A DNA stretch of 64,000 nucleotides from Perognathus longimembris pacificus (GCF_023159225.1 NC_063168.1:42831562-42895561); one strand, 5' to 3'. Counted from the stretch's first letter, positions 48,751-60,829 are shown. Numbers and translations are program-made. The notes: a model not told the origin generated them from the letters alone.

Positions 48751-48900
48751 CTTGACAGGAAAGTCTATGAGTTCAATTACCCATCCAAAAGCCAGAAGGA
48801 GAGCTGTGGTTCAAATGGTGGAGTACCAACCTTAAATATAAAAGCTCAAGGACAACACCAAGACCCTCTGTTCAGACCCCAGGAGCACCCCCCTGGCCCC
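48751..48900 (+). repeat. B1-Geo SINE, 5'-truncated
   Basis: Retains the linker (gacaggaaagtctatgag, caattacccatccaaaagcc) and the Geo monomer (agagctgtggttcaaatgg, ggagtaccaacctta, gttcagaccccaggag). The B1 head is almost gone. Confidence 0.75.
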
Positions 48901-48904
48901 TCCA

Positions 48905-49360
48905 CCAAATGACTGGGGATGGTTCTGAAAAGACAAATATGTCAACTCCCTAATATGTTGAGGATGGGAAGTGGGATAAATATTCAGAAAAAAATTCCAA
49001 TTAAACGACCAATACCCCATTCTCTCATAGGGAAAAGTAATGTAATAGATAATATAAATATTTTAAACCACTTAAATAGTTGTGTTTTTTGCCCAAATAC
49101 CTTTTTTTCTGAGAGTTCTATTGATAACCTGATTATCTCATTTTTCTTTTTAAAAAAATGCAGACATGAATCCAAAATATGTCCTACAAAATTAAGAAGA
49201 GTAAGGGAATGGTTGTTAGAGATGGGTGAGAATGTTGAAAAAAGTGACATTGATTGATAGATATTGTATTCATAAAGTGCCTTATTCAGTGTCAGCTCCA
49301 TTGTAGAGCTACTTTAAAATAAATTTTTAAAAAAGAAATCTAAAAAAACTATTTTATTTA
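48905..49360. other. Unique non-coding DNA
   Basis: Open frames of about 105-112 codons exist on both strands at 48919-49301. They overlap one another, start in SINE-adjacent DNA and show no family features, so I regard them as chance. Confidence 0.5.
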
Positions 49361-49364
49361 TCTT

Positions 49365-49441
49365 TTAGTATAGGGATTTAGTTGAACCCAGGGCATCGTA
49401 CATAGCAGACAAGCACTCTACCACATGCATTATACACCCAA
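49365..49441 (-). repeat. Solitary dID/ID-like monomer
   Basis: The plus strand reads tagggatttagttgaaccca, then gacaagcactctaccacatg, the antisense of an ID-type tRNA-derived unit. Confidence 0.6.
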
Positions 49442-49444
49442 ATA

Positions 49445-50530
49445 ATGTTAATGTTGCATTTTTTAAGTTAAGAGTTGAGCTGACTAGAAACTTCTACTGT
49501 CTTAACCTTCCTTTCTGTTTACCAATAAATATCTAGTCCAGTTTGCTTTCCTGAACAAGAAATAATGTATGACACAGGCCTATAGAGTAGACTGATAACA
49601 GCTTCTTCTTTGTTCTGTGTATTTTGTTACAGAAAACATGGCTTTAGTTGTCAGAGTATTACAGTGTTTCATAATGTTAGTCCCTTAGAGTGAGTGATTC
49701 CTTTCTTTATCCCTTTTAAGTTCTAAAGCCTAGAGTTCAGAAAGATCTTGGGACGAAAAAAAGAAATGATGCTTCAAGAAGATTAATCATGCTTAGTCTG
49801 CTTCCTCCTAAATAGCTATGGCCAATCAGAAGGCAAGCAGTGGACAATTCCCTGTGTAACCACATTCCCAGAGCTCCATTTTCAAAGAAAGCTGTCCTGA
49901 CTGGGAATGCTGTTCTTTTTTCACAAAAACAAAATCTGTTGTTTTTGGTGGGGCTGTTTGATCTGTTTCATTTTAGATGCCCTTGCCAGTGATTTACAAG
50001 TTTATTATGTGTGGGGGGATCAGTATAGTTTATTCTTTGAAATTAATTTAAAAAAATATTTATTAGTTTACTATTCAAATACTAAATGCCCTTTTTGGCC
50101 TCCTTAAGTTGAAGGATCTTATCAGATATTCCTCTGATTTAAAAGCTACCTTTAGTTTAAAAGGCCCAAATAGGCTTCTGTTCATGTAATTTCTGGCTGA
50201 AGAATGCCAGCAGTCTGCCATGAGTCATGAGTGGTCCACTGTGACTTCCACGTGATTGTGTCCCGAGACTGAAGAAAGAAAAACAGTGTCATATGTCCAT
50301 GTAGGAAAGTAGCATTTACTGGCTGCTTCTGACCCACTCAGATCTGTGAAACACTGAGGCCTAAGTGTCATCAGAGGATGGATGAGGGTTCTCCCAGCCT
50401 CTCAACGTCCAAGCAAAAATCACAAATCCTTGGGGATTCACACTTAAATTCAGGATGGCTCACAAATGAGAGAGTCTCACAAGATGGAAGCAAGTATTTA
50501 CTTTTGTATATCAGGATAAAGTAGGGGGAA
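49445..50530. other. Unique non-coding DNA
   Basis: No repeat or coding pattern recognised. Confidence 0.45.
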
Positions 50531-50539
50531 TTCTAGGGG

Positions 50540-50573
50540 GAGAGAGAGAGACACACACACACACACACACACA
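50540..50573. repeat. (GA)n(CA)n microsatellite
   Basis: A short GA run passes directly into a CA run. Confidence 0.95.
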
Positions 50574-50574
50574 G

Positions 50575-51205
50575 ATAGACTTTCTGTAGGCAAAAAAGAA
50601 TTAAAGAATCAATTGGGAGGTTGTTAAGAAACTCCTCTTCTAATCTATCATCTTTATTCTTCCTGAACAATGAGAATACTAGTGCCCAGTTCCAACAGCT
50701 ACCACTAACCACTGAGCCTTTCTGAACCATAAGGGTAACAAGTAATACTTAAGGCTTTTATTCCATGTAGATATGCTTCTCTTTTTCTGTAAATCCATTT
50801 ATGATGAGTTTGAAGTATTTGCCATTCCAAAGGAGAAGGCAGATGCAAAGAGCACTTTTCAGGTCCCCTGTCCTTGTAATTTGTTATCTCAAAGGAGTTG
50901 TAATGGGAGGGAGAGTTATATGCTCTGATTTTTCAGGTTTTACTTCTTGGTTCTAATGACTGAGTCTGGCCTTTATGATATTTCTTAAAAATAATATAAT
51001 ATTCCTATCTCTTCATTTACCTATCCCACCTCATGAAGCTGTATTAGAAAATGTATGTGTAGGGGTGGGAGTATGTGTGTGTGTGAGAGACGGCATGTGT
51101 GTAGTGTGTACATGTAATTGTAGTATATGGAGAAACATGAGAGGGGAGAAGGAGAAAATGCACAAAGGAATTCAAGAGATTTGGGTTGGGTAGGAATGTA
51201 CTGAT
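50575..51205. other. Unique DNA with a TG-rich patch
   Basis: An interrupted TG patch lies at about 51054-51112. No coding signal. Confidence 0.45.
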
Positions 51206-51209
51206 GTTT

Positions 51210-51466
51210 TAACTCAAGGGTCATGTGCTCTCTAGGCAAGTGTGCTTCTACTTGAGCCACAGCCCAGATCTTTTTGTTGTTCTTTCATTTTTGCTTGTCT
51301 GTTTTGTTTTGATTTTGATTTATTTTTCAGATAGGGTTTTACATGTATGAACCTTCACAATGGGCCTCCTAACTAGATTTCATTTCTGCACAGCTGATTT
51401 CAAAACTTCTTCTTCTCGATCACCACTTCTTGTGAAGAAGGGTTACAAACCTGAGTTACCCTGCCA
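51210..51466 (-). repeat. Old dID-B1 SINE
   Basis: Antisense dID (gtgctctctaggcaagtgtg, ctacttgagccacagcccag), then a T-rich linker and an antisense B1 unit (cagatagggttttacatg, gggttacaaacctgagttac). Confidence 0.65.
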
Positions 51467-51954
51467 TACTGCATTGGAAATGGGATATTTTTCTCCAAGA
51501 ATTTTGCAGAAAGACAGAACTCAATCATCCAGATTTTTACCAATGGATCCAGAAAAATAAGCCAGAAAAGAAAGTAACTGTTAAACAGTATGATTGAGAG
51601 GAAAGTAGACAAGGAAGGAAGACTGTATTCAAGAAGATCGTAAAACAGATTAGGACAATTGAAATAGGGAAGAGAGACTGGAGTTAACTGCTGAAATCAG
51701 ATAAAGGAGAATATGTGATATTTGGGTGAGAGGAGGGGTTTTGAACTGTGTGATGAGGTCACATAGGATGCTAATTGAAACTTATAAGAAGGTTGTATTT
51801 TAGTGAATCTGAGACATGGCACCTTCTAATGATTCCAAGTTAACAAAAAAGGCATGCTTCATTCCTAAAATTCCTAGCTAATATGTTGCCAAAAAGTTGA
51901 TACTAATTTGGTACTAAGTTGACCTTGAACCATGCTTGTTGTAGGAGAACTCAT

Positions 51955-52360
51955 GGAAGACATGGCCATCCTTAAAGGTGATAGGGAGTTTATTAGGAAA
52001 GAACATGATGCAGAAGGTGAGCACATGGCAGAGTCATGCCAGGGCAAAGAGTGCAGTGGACAGTACCTTACTCATCTGTTGCCATCTTCAGAGTTACAGA
52101 GTTAAGACTTGGGTCAAATAGGTAGAAATGGAGTCTGCAAAGATGACTTTATGATCTTTGGATCTCCATTCTGTTTCCTGTAGGGTTATAATGCAATCTT
52201 TATTTCCTCATTATTTTGTTCTTTCTTCCTCATTCTTTTGTAGCCCTCAGATCCCAATTCCTTGTCAGACAGGTTTTTTCTATTGTTCTGCTAACTCATA
52301 TCAACAGACTTCTACCTCAACCCACTGAGGCTGGAAGAGAGCAGCATACTTTTCTAGATT
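51955..52360 (-). mobile_element. LTR-like repeat, copy 1
   Basis: Shares an ordered set of motifs with 53690-54130: gatag..agtttatt, tcagttacag-type sequence, cttgggt.aaat, and a tandem tttcctcatt block. The plus-strand tttatt at 51989-51994 is an AATAAA signal on the minus strand at the corresponding place in both copies, hence the LTR suggestion and orientation. A TATA-like motif on the minus strand lies near 52395. Family unknown. Confidence 0.4.
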
Positions 52361-52519
52361 CTGTTTCAAAGGAAAAGAGCCCAGGACCCTATCTATATAA
52401 AGACAGTCTTGAGATACAGTTGGCTAAAGTGTGGAAGAAGGTTTATATCTCTGAGGTAAACAGGAAGACTTTGCAAACACAGACCTTCCCGGGAAAATAC
52501 TGTACCAATGGCAGGTAGT

Positions 52520-53140
52520 TGGGGGTGGGGGGATGGCTAGGCTCAGTTAGGCACAACCCTATCTAAAATTCAGTTTGAGTGGAAGGTTAAGGCCTTCTTA
52601 GTCAAGTGTAAAATTAAATCCCCAGTTATGTATTTCTAGATGCACAGAGCAGTAGGCTTTTGGAGAGGCTGGAAATGAGAGGAAAGACATGAGCTGAAAT
52701 TCATTGCAGAACCTTGTCAGTAATTGGACAGAAAGACAGTTCTTTTTAGAACAGCACAAGAAGGGAAGGAGGTTGGACAGAGTTAGCACTGCCTGTGAGG
52801 AACCACCAAAATTATTTTATTTGGATAATGCTGGTCCAGATTTTAGAAGCAATTCAGTATTCCTTTCCTGTGAATCTCAGGTTTCTACCTGCTTGGTTCT
52901 GGCAGTGTCTAGAGGAAGCACTGAAGATCTCTCTCTGCAAGAGTGTGCATGGATGGGTACATTGGCATTTGCCTTGCCTCCAAAGACAAGACTGAAATTT
53001 ATTCTACTATGTGATTTCTCCAAATTATTATAGACTTCAAAGCCTAGTAGAAAACAGAAATAAAACAAATCTTTCCAACCCTATATTAGACAATCTTTCT
53101 GGAATGTTAATTTTTCGTTTTGTTATTGTTTATTTTATTC
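52520..53140. other. Unclassified non-coding DNA
   Basis: Overlapping open frames (109 and 66 codons on the plus strand, 63 on the minus) at 52704-53068 have no recognisable domain. The segment may belong to the repeat on either side. No function can be assigned. Confidence 0.4.
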
Positions 53141-53149
53141 ATTTATGCT

Positions 53150-53255
53150 TTGTTTTGGCTTATGAGTTTGAACTCTGGGTATTGTACATTTTAGGAAGAT
53201 GTTCTATCACTAGAGACAGGGTTATTCTTTCATGTTTTTATTTCAAACCTCACTA
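53150..53255 (-). repeat. Decayed dID-B1 SINE fragment
   Basis: gcttatgagtttgaactctg, attgtacattttagg and tctatcactagagacagggt are consistent with an antisense dID body running into a B1 unit. Confidence 0.4.
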
Positions 53256-53689
53256 GTGCTCAACAATTCTTCAAACTTTCTCCTATTTCTAAAATTTAAG
53301 TGAAGAGCAGCAAGCTGATCATTTGCTTAGCAAGCCAAGACAAAAGTGTAAAGAACAGGTTCTCTTATATAGGTATTTTCCATGTCTGAATACAGGTACA
53401 CTAAGTGATAATTCTAGGCCACTACAACGTTTAACGGAGCAATGTTTGACGGAGCCTTGTCTTTGGGGTCACACCTGGCTCTTAACCCAAGTTTCTTACC
53501 CACTTCTCTGTGACCTATCTATATATGATGTTACTTTTCAATGAGTTCAAGTCAGAAAAAAAAATCATTTATAATCCTTAACTTCTCAGCCCATGAACCA
53601 AGTATCTTATCCGAATGTTCAAAATAGCTAAAAAAAAAACAAACAAAAAAACAAAAAAACTGTGGTTCTTGCATCTGACAAGAGAGTAA

Positions 53690-54130
53690 TTCAGACAGGA
53701 TACAAACATGAGTAAAGATGATAGAAAAGTTTATTTGAGAAATAAAAGATGGCAGAGAAGAGAATACATGGTATAGCTATGCCACCAGGAAGACAGCACT
53801 TCAGCTTATCTTAGTCATACTCTGCTATAGTATCTCCTCAGTTACAATGATTGGCCTTGGGTTAAATGGTGAGAATTGGAAGCCTTGAAGGCAGTTTTCT
53901 CATTATTGTTCTGTAGTTTATTTTCATATAAGTTCCTACAGCCAAGGCTTTAGTACCCTATCTTATTTCCTCATTCTTTTGTCCTTGCTTCCTCATTCTT
54001 TTATCATCCCTTTTTCTCATTTCCTTGCCAGGCCAGGACTTGGCCTTGCTGTTTTTCCTACCACCTACAAGTTTTATCAGTCAGAATCCTGACTGCCTAC
54101 TTTTCTAATAATTCAGTGCTCTATTTTTTC
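53690..54130 (-). mobile_element. LTR-like repeat, copy 2
   Basis: Homologous to 51955-52360, in the same orientation. The minus-strand AATAAA corresponds to tttatt at 53730-53735. The block ttatttcctcattc followed by cttcctcattcttttatc matches copy 1 almost base for base. Sequence continuing to about 54350 may be the rest of the element. Confidence 0.4.
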
Positions 54131-54349
54131 TAACTCTTTGGTTCCTGAATCATTAAAATGAGGTGATAGGGCTCAGGGCACACTTCCCACCATTTTTTAA
54201 AAGAAAGCATTCGAGAAAAGTTCACCTGCAGAAGGGTTACTCTCATATTTTTCCCCACAGTTCTGTCTGAAGCAGGTCATAAAATTTGGCATGGACTCTC
54301 TGGCTTCTATCTAAAGCAGATGATAAAACCCACATGTGAGACATGTCTT

Positions 54350-57300
54350 ATCTATCCCTGGATAAAAAGAGCTTCTATGTCTTTCACAAAGGTTAGAAAG
54401 AAAAATCTGTTTCTATTCCATGGACTTAGGCATTCTCCTACCTGGCCATATGCATTCTTTTCAAGATTAGTGTGTTTACCTGTTGATTCTTTTAAGTCTT
54501 TATTCCTTTATGAAGTCTCCCATGTCATACAAAACTTCTTTTAGAAGCCTTGTGTATGCTTTTCTATCATAAGCTTACTGTAATAGGAGACTCAATGGTA
54601 TATATAAGAAACTGGAAAAGTTAAGTATTTTTTCACCCTTAGAGAGTGAACGATAGATAAAATCCTATTTTTGACTTGAATCTTTATTTTACTGGGAATT
54701 TTTAAAACAATAGCAACAAAACACATGGAGAATCCAGTGGTACAACTGTTGCTAGAAAATGGTTTTTGTTGTTGTTATTTTATTTTTGGCCCATGGTATT
54801 TCTTTATAGTGACTTTCCGGGCATCAGAACAGCTTCAGCTTATTTCTGAACACTTATAAGGGTCTTTTGAAGAATGCAGATATTTCTTAAAGATAGTAAG
54901 ATACATTAAGGTAAATATGACTGCATGAGGGAAACAAAAGCCAGGATTCACATCCTAAAAGCAAGAAAACCAATTGCTCACTTGTGGGCTCAGGAGTTGC
55001 ACAAAGGCCAGTGCAACTGATTGATCTGAGTGAGCAAATGGACATGGCTGAGGAATATTCCTTATCCGTAAGCTTCCTGTCTGACATTTGGAGAATGTTT
55101 ACTCAAGACAAACTTTACAGCTTCAATTGGTCACAATTCCATAAGACCCTCTATATTGTACTTGTGGTCCTTAAAAATAAAGTGAAAAATAATAACCTGG
55201 TATTTGCATGCAGAGATCAGGTATGTCTGAAAATATGGAGCTAATGGTAACATCAATGGAACTTTATATTTAAGTTTACTATGCAGATATTCTCTACTTC
55301 TACTTATCCAGCACTGCTTGATGCTAGGGAAAAAAATGTAATATGAAAAACAATTCTTAGACAGTAAGTAACCTCTAAGCTTGTCAGCAATACTGGCATG
55401 TGTTATTATCAGTTGATTGTAAGCTAACAAATACATGGACTATCATTAAAGAATATGACTTTTAATAGTCAAAAGTAAGATATTACTTAAAATTTCCTTT
55501 TAAAACAAAAAGACAAATTCTTTATTTTCCATTTCATGTCAGAAAAAATATTTACACTAGTCATGCTCATAAGTAAAAGGAGGAAGTCACTCCAGAATTT
55601 TGTGCGAATTTTGTTCAAAAGTGTTCGCTCCTTTTGACCCACACTATCACACTCACTTGACAGTAATCATCTACTATGCCACAGAAACCACTTTAGGTAA
55701 TCATGGTGAACAGGCACGCCAGTATCTTTAATCTCTTCAAGTTTAAATATGTGGTAGAGAAACAGAGGTAGCAAATAAATAACTGACTTAATTGACTGAA
55801 TAGTATAATTTGCAATTGTGAAAATGCCAAGAAGAAAGTAAACGTTCAGGTTGCAATGGAAGAAGACTAGGATGCAGAAATTTCATTTAGATGGTTGGAA
55901 AAGGGTCCTTAGTCTATCTGGGTCATTTTCTTTTTCTAAACTTGTTAATATATGACACATCTATCAGATAAGACTGAAGTGAAGATCATTAGTTGTAACA
56001 TTTTAATTAATTGAGTCATAAATATTTACTGAATACTGTTCTATGAATGCAAGTTACTGTGATGATGATTTTTGTAGTTTCTTTGCCCTCGGGGCAAAGA
56101 TGATATCTGGAAGGATGACGTCAACCTATCCAGATACAGGATTTCCCCCAGATCTTAAAGGCAAATCTTTCAACTCAAATTATACTTAGGAATATATAAA
56201 AAGAGTACTTTACATTTCAAATATTTTCCCATAGTTTTCCTGTCAGTCCACCAGTCACTGTTTACTCTGGCCTACCACAATCAGTTTACTACTTTCTTTA
56301 TGTGAAGATTGACTTAGGACTCTGCTGAAAACTAGGGAGACAGAGATCATAAAAAACAAACAAACAAACAACAAAAAAAAAAAAAAAAAACACTAGAAGT
56401 TAACCATCCCTCCAGAAGAATCAGGATAGCATGGTTTTCTCATGGAGTAAGCTAGTCTTTCCCATGAATTCATATACACTTGCCTAAGAAATGGATGATG
56501 CCAACACTATCTGTTGGCAATGCGGAGTTGGTGTTTTGCTTGCTGTGATAGGGACACCAACTATTCCAGTCTAGAGAGGGGTTTCAGGAGTTACAGCAAG
56601 GCCAGAACATTTGGACAGTTGGAAGTTCAATTTAGGGAAAATTGTATATAATTTTACTCTTCTCACTACATGTTTAGGAAGGTCTGCTAAGATGAGGTCT
56701 TGAGTAAGTTTGGGTAAGGGATCATGATGTGATTCTACTTAACTGGTAGAAATTGGATTGTGAGACTTTTGAGTCAAAGGGCTCAGGAGAGTTACAGCCC
56801 ATACACTGTCTGTTGGAGCTTCCTATTGAAGTCTAGATGAGGCTTTGGAGAATTTCCTGGCATTTAGTAGTTATTTGCAAAAGCAGAACTCTCCAATAAT
56901 AGTTAATTTATCCTATTGAGGGCAATGAAGTTGTAAATTCATCTTAATGTAAACAATAATGAGGGTGTGAATGGGTAGTTCAAGTTTTCACTAGGGGTTA
57001 CCACTGTAACTACTTTCACCCTCTTGTTAGTGAAATTAAAATGAAAGAAAGACAAGTGGAACAATCCGTAATATTAAAGTCATATTTCAATCAGATTGGT
57101 TTAGGAACAAGCTAACGTTGTTATGAAGAAGGAAAAGTCCCTCCATCCTTAGTTTCAAGCATCAACACTTTTTTCCTCCATTATTGCCTTCTGTAGTCAG
57201 GGCTTTCTTTTGTCAGTTCTTTTGTCAGACTTAAATAACAGAAGCTAGTATGTAATAGAAAAAAACACCATGTATTATGTAAAGGTTTCAATTTATATGA

Positions 57301-57550
57301 CAGTTTGAGCATTTTGAGTATACCTCTACTAAGTAAATGTATTTCAAGGGAGTTAATGACCTATGGAAGAAGAGTCATGGTGATAATGCTTCCAGGGAGA
57401 TAGAGTTTGAATAAAGTTAAGTGTTGAAGTCTTCTGTCAGTGCCTTATCACTGTGTTAAAAGGAGGATAGATAAATGTTGGTCCATGGCTTCTGAATCCA
57501 ATGTGTTCCATTTGCTCTCCTTATAATAGACTTGTGTTGAAACATGACAT
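54350..57550. other. Unique non-coding DNA
   Basis: About 3.2 kb without a named repeat apart from an A-rich tract at about 56352-56391. It contains the hairpin at 56080-56100. Open frames of 86 and 101 codons near 55.0-55.4 kb run on opposite strands over partly the same DNA and look non-coding. Confidence 0.45.
56080..56100. repeat. Perfect 9-bp inverted repeat
   Basis: Arms tctttgccc (56080-56088) and gggcaaaga (56092-56100) around tcg. GGGCAAAG resembles a nuclear-receptor (HNF4/PPAR-type) half-site. Confidence 0.75.
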
Positions 57551-57559
57551 CCTGGTGGA

Positions 57560-57930
57560 GAGCACTCCACGCCGCCAAACTACTCAATTGTTCACTTCAT
57601 GGTGGCCAGGAAGTAGAGAGAGGGAGAAAGGGAGAAGCAAGAGGGAGAGTGAGAAAGAAATGGGAAGGGTAGAGGGGAAAGAGGAAACAAAAGAGGAGAG
57701 AAGGAGAAAGATCAGGAAAGGGATAGGAGAGAATAAATGAGGAGAAAGGAAGAGAGGGGGGATCCAGGAACAACATCCCTCAGTAGGCCCGACCTCCTAA
57801 CACCCACTTTGGCTGTAACCTCATTAATACTTTAACCTATAGATGAGGTCACTACTCTTCTGATCCAGTTACCTCTCAATAGCACCCATAGCTAGGGACC
57901 AGGCTTTAAACACAAGTATTGGGGAGAACT
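57560..57930 (+). repeat. Ancient eutherian repeat with an internal purine tract
   Basis: The order cttcatggtggccaggaagt, a long GA/GGA purine tract (about 57615-57757), then ggcccgacctcctaacaccc, ctctcaatagcacccatagc and tagggaccaggctttaaaca follows a widely dispersed placental repeat that I recognise by layout but cannot name. The purine tract has expanded inside it. Confidence 0.5.
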
Positions 57931-57934
57931 ATGA

Positions 57935-59860
57935 GTAGATAGGAAAATAAAATTTCTAGACTTGAATATTGTGAATGAATAATTTAGTCTTCTGGGGTCA
58001 TCTCTTCAACATCTGGAGAACAGCTAATCTGGGAATTATTTTCATAAACTATTTTTCTAATTATAAGTTGGCAGTTATCAGGGGACAAATTTATCAAACT
58101 ATAAAGCTAAACATAAAGTTTGTTTCCATGGAGAGAGCAAATAAGTATTTAGACATTAAAGCAGATTGTCCTCACACAGGTAATCTTAAATTCCATGCTT
58201 CATTCATTTCCTCTTAGGTAGCTTTAGGATCTTGTAGATTTTTTTTCTTGGTAGTCAAATCAGTAGTCTATTACTTACTTATGGATTCAAACCCCCAAAC
58301 TGCAACATACAGCATATAGTTTCCTGTATCTAAAAAAAATTCCCGGGAGACATTCTTTTATTAATTATTAGAATATATTTTCTTTTCAGCTTCTCATTGT
58401 TCCAAGATAGAGAAATATTAACATATATTTATAACCTAAATGAAATTGTGAATGGTAATAGAGAAGTTATTATCTGAGGGAAATAACTACAACATGGCTA
58501 AGTATTGGGTAATGATTTGATGTATGGATAGTTGGAGAGCAAGTCTGTTGAAGGTGACAAGCATCCTTTTCAACTCACAGATGATGAAAACAGAAGGTGA
58601 TTCCTGCAGATGGATGTTGTGTCCCAAACTAGATAGTTTCCACATACAGAAAGGAGCTAGTAGTTATTTGTTATGTAGTCAAAAGGATTCATCTCATACA
58701 ACATTATTTGACAGTCAGGATAACCAATTTTGTTTAATAAAACTTGTCTGTTTATATATTCAGGCTTTCCTTCTTATAGTAATGAGCAATGCTTTATTCA
58801 CAAAATTGTATTTTGTTAAGTGTCAACTTTGGCCATTCTACAAGTAACAGATAGTTATTGATAATAGCAGAGACTTTTGTGGGAATATGCAGAAAGACTT
58901 TATGGGATACCTGTGAACATCCTTCAGGCTTATGAGATATACAAGATATAATTTCAAGGAAATAATAATCTTAGATATGCTTACTTTATAACTGTGCACT
59001 ATAAATAGTACTTAGTTTGGAAGAATTCTTAACATTTGTCTTACTAGAAAACAATTGCTTTGAATAACAGTTATTAAATTAAGGTAAATATCCTGCAAGT
59101 AATATTGATAATTTACATGAGAGAAAGAAGAGGAACTAGGTTGCAACCAAATATGAATGCATTCAGACATATGTCACTAGTTTTTGACAATGTCTTTTGT
59201 TGGGCTTAATTCCAGTAAAGATAGGAAAGGCTTCAACACAACTAATTAAATGGAAGCAAAGTCACCGATGTGGCAATTAATTTGATTTCTACATGTAGCT
59301 TGCTAATAAATAGAAATAGAAAAATCTAGTTCTAGCTGGAAATTTCTAATTTCTTCAATGAAATAGCTGTGTCATGTTCATGACACACATTGATGTATGG
59401 AGATAAATTGCCTGTCACTTAGTGTGGAAGATATTACTTAAGTTGAATATTAGATGCATATTAAGTTGTGTCAAAGCCCACACTTAGTCTGTCAGCTTTC
59501 TCTAGGTGATGTGACTCGTTCATAATGTCATTTTCTCAGATGGGCTGAAGTAGTAAAGGAGAATAGAAGTTATTTATACATTAGCACAGTACGTGCGACA
59601 TGGCTGTTTTCCATTTTGAAGAAGGGCAGAGGCAAAGTTTATAGTGCTGATTTTGTAGACTATAAAAAAATTCTACTTCAGTGTTAATTAGTATTCCTTC
59701 CTGAGTCTGGGAGGAAGGACAAAAGTTTCACATCTAAAGTGAAATCATTTTTCCTTTTGACAACTTGCTTATTTCAACCGGATGTCCCAACCTAACAAAC
59801 ATAAAGCTTCTTTGTTTAATGAAGAACCATAGAGCTAGCTATTTTTTCATGAATCCTTGA
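57935..59860. other. Unique non-coding DNA
   Basis: No dispersed repeat recognised. A 107-codon plus-strand frame (58524-58847) lacks a recognisable domain and any splice or promoter context. A near-palindrome lies at 59368-59387. Confidence 0.45.
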
Positions 59861-59865
59861 CTTAT

Positions 59866-60133
59866 TTTTGGTGGGGGTAGTGCTGTACTGCAGTATGAAA
59901 TCAGGTTCTCTTATCACCTAGGCATGCAGTTGACCACTTAAGCCATGTGCCATCCCTTTCTTGCTCTGATTATTTTTGAAATAGAATCTCAACTGGCTGG
60001 GAAAGTAATCCTCCTATTCTACAATTCTTACTATAGCGGGCACCTGTGCTACCACATCCAGCCTTGATTTTATTTATTTATTTTTTTTTAAGTTTCGGTC
60101 TGCTGAGATGAGGTCTCACACAATTTTTGTGGT

Positions 60134-60166
<33 letters not shown>

Positions 60167-60455
60167 TGGCCAGTCCTGGGCCTTGGACTCAGGGCCTGAG
60201 CACTGTCCCTGGCTTCTTTTTGATCAAGGCTAGCACTCTGCCACTTGAGCCACAGCGACACTTCTGGCCATTTTCTATATATGTGGCGCTGGGGAATTGA
60301 ACCCAGGGCTTCCTGTATATGAGGTAAGTGCTCTTGCCGCTAGGCCACATTCCCAGCCCACAATTTTTGTTTTAATTTATTTACTCTTGACTGGTCTGGA
60401 ACTTCCAACTTCCCAATTTCTGACTCCTATAAAAGGGACCTGAACCTCCACTTTT
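59866..60455 (-). repeat. Old dID-B1-B1 SINE, split by a younger SINE
   Basis: Antisense dID (ctgcagtatgaaatcaggtt, gaccacttaagccatgtgcc) is followed by a first antisense B1 unit to about 60070, then a second B1 unit (gctgagatgaggtctcac) broken at 60130 and resumed at 60371 (cttgactggtctggaactt). The IDL-Geo at 60131-60358 sits in the gap. Confidence 0.7.
60131..60358 (-). repeat. IDL-Geo dimeric SINE nested in an older SINE
   Basis: Long T/G-rich tail ((TTTTG)n-like on the plus strand), antisense Geo (ggccagtcctgggccttgga, gctagcactctgccacttga) and antisense IDL with B box (ggaattgaacc), ending in cccagccc. Target duplication cacaatttttgt at 60119-60130 and 60359-60370. Confidence 0.95.
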
Positions 60456-60820
60456 TTTTTTCAGAATTAAAATAAATTAACTGACACAAAATATTTGCAC
60501 ATATTAAGGAGGTATGTAAGGCATAGTAATTAATGTGTATTAACCCATGGAGCTCCTCTTTGGTGGATAGTCGCTAATCCAGATGCAGGTTATTTAGAGT
60601 TGTAGGCAGCAAGTACAGTGTGGAGCGAGCACCCCATCTGATAAGGGCATAGTCAGGATGTAATAGAAATTGGTCTTTCAGGCAAGCTATGATTTGTTCC
60701 TCCTTGAGGCCCTTGGCATGAGCTACTTTTTATTGTCATAATCTCTCTGCACCATCTGGACCTCTATAAAGATGTTGGTCTCAGCAGTGAAATGAAAGGC
60801 AAAGGGGAAACTAAATAAAA
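60452..60820 (-). pseudogene. Possible processed pseudogene, parent unknown
   Basis: On the minus strand an open segment (about 60820 to 60733) reads ...ETNIFIEVQMVQRDYDNK. A one-base shift in an A-run near 60726-60732 leads into a second open segment that reads VAHAKGLKEEQIIACLKDQF and then about 26 further residues to a stop at 60574-60576. About 110 bp of 3'UTR-like sequence and an A-run (T-run on the plus strand, 60452-60461) follow. The mixed, charged composition differs from the AT-driven frames elsewhere. I do not recognise the parent protein, see no AATAAA before the A-run, and could not find a target duplication, so chance is still possible. Confidence 0.3.
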
Positions 60821-60829
60821 CTTACACAG

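Noticed and set aside
48919..49301. Frames of 112 and 105 codons on opposite strands over the same DNA
   Set aside because: Both cannot be real, neither resembles a family, and no supporting context was found.
52704..53033. 109-codon plus-strand frame
   Set aside because: No recognisable domain, overlapped by other frames on both strands, and it lies between two LTR-like repeats.
56352..56391. A-rich tract as a retroposed tail
   Set aside because: The upstream sequence shows no recognisable SINE, L1 or cDNA body, so it is treated as low-complexity DNA.
58524..58847. 107-codon plus-strand frame
   Set aside because: AT-driven composition, no domain, no splice or promoter context.
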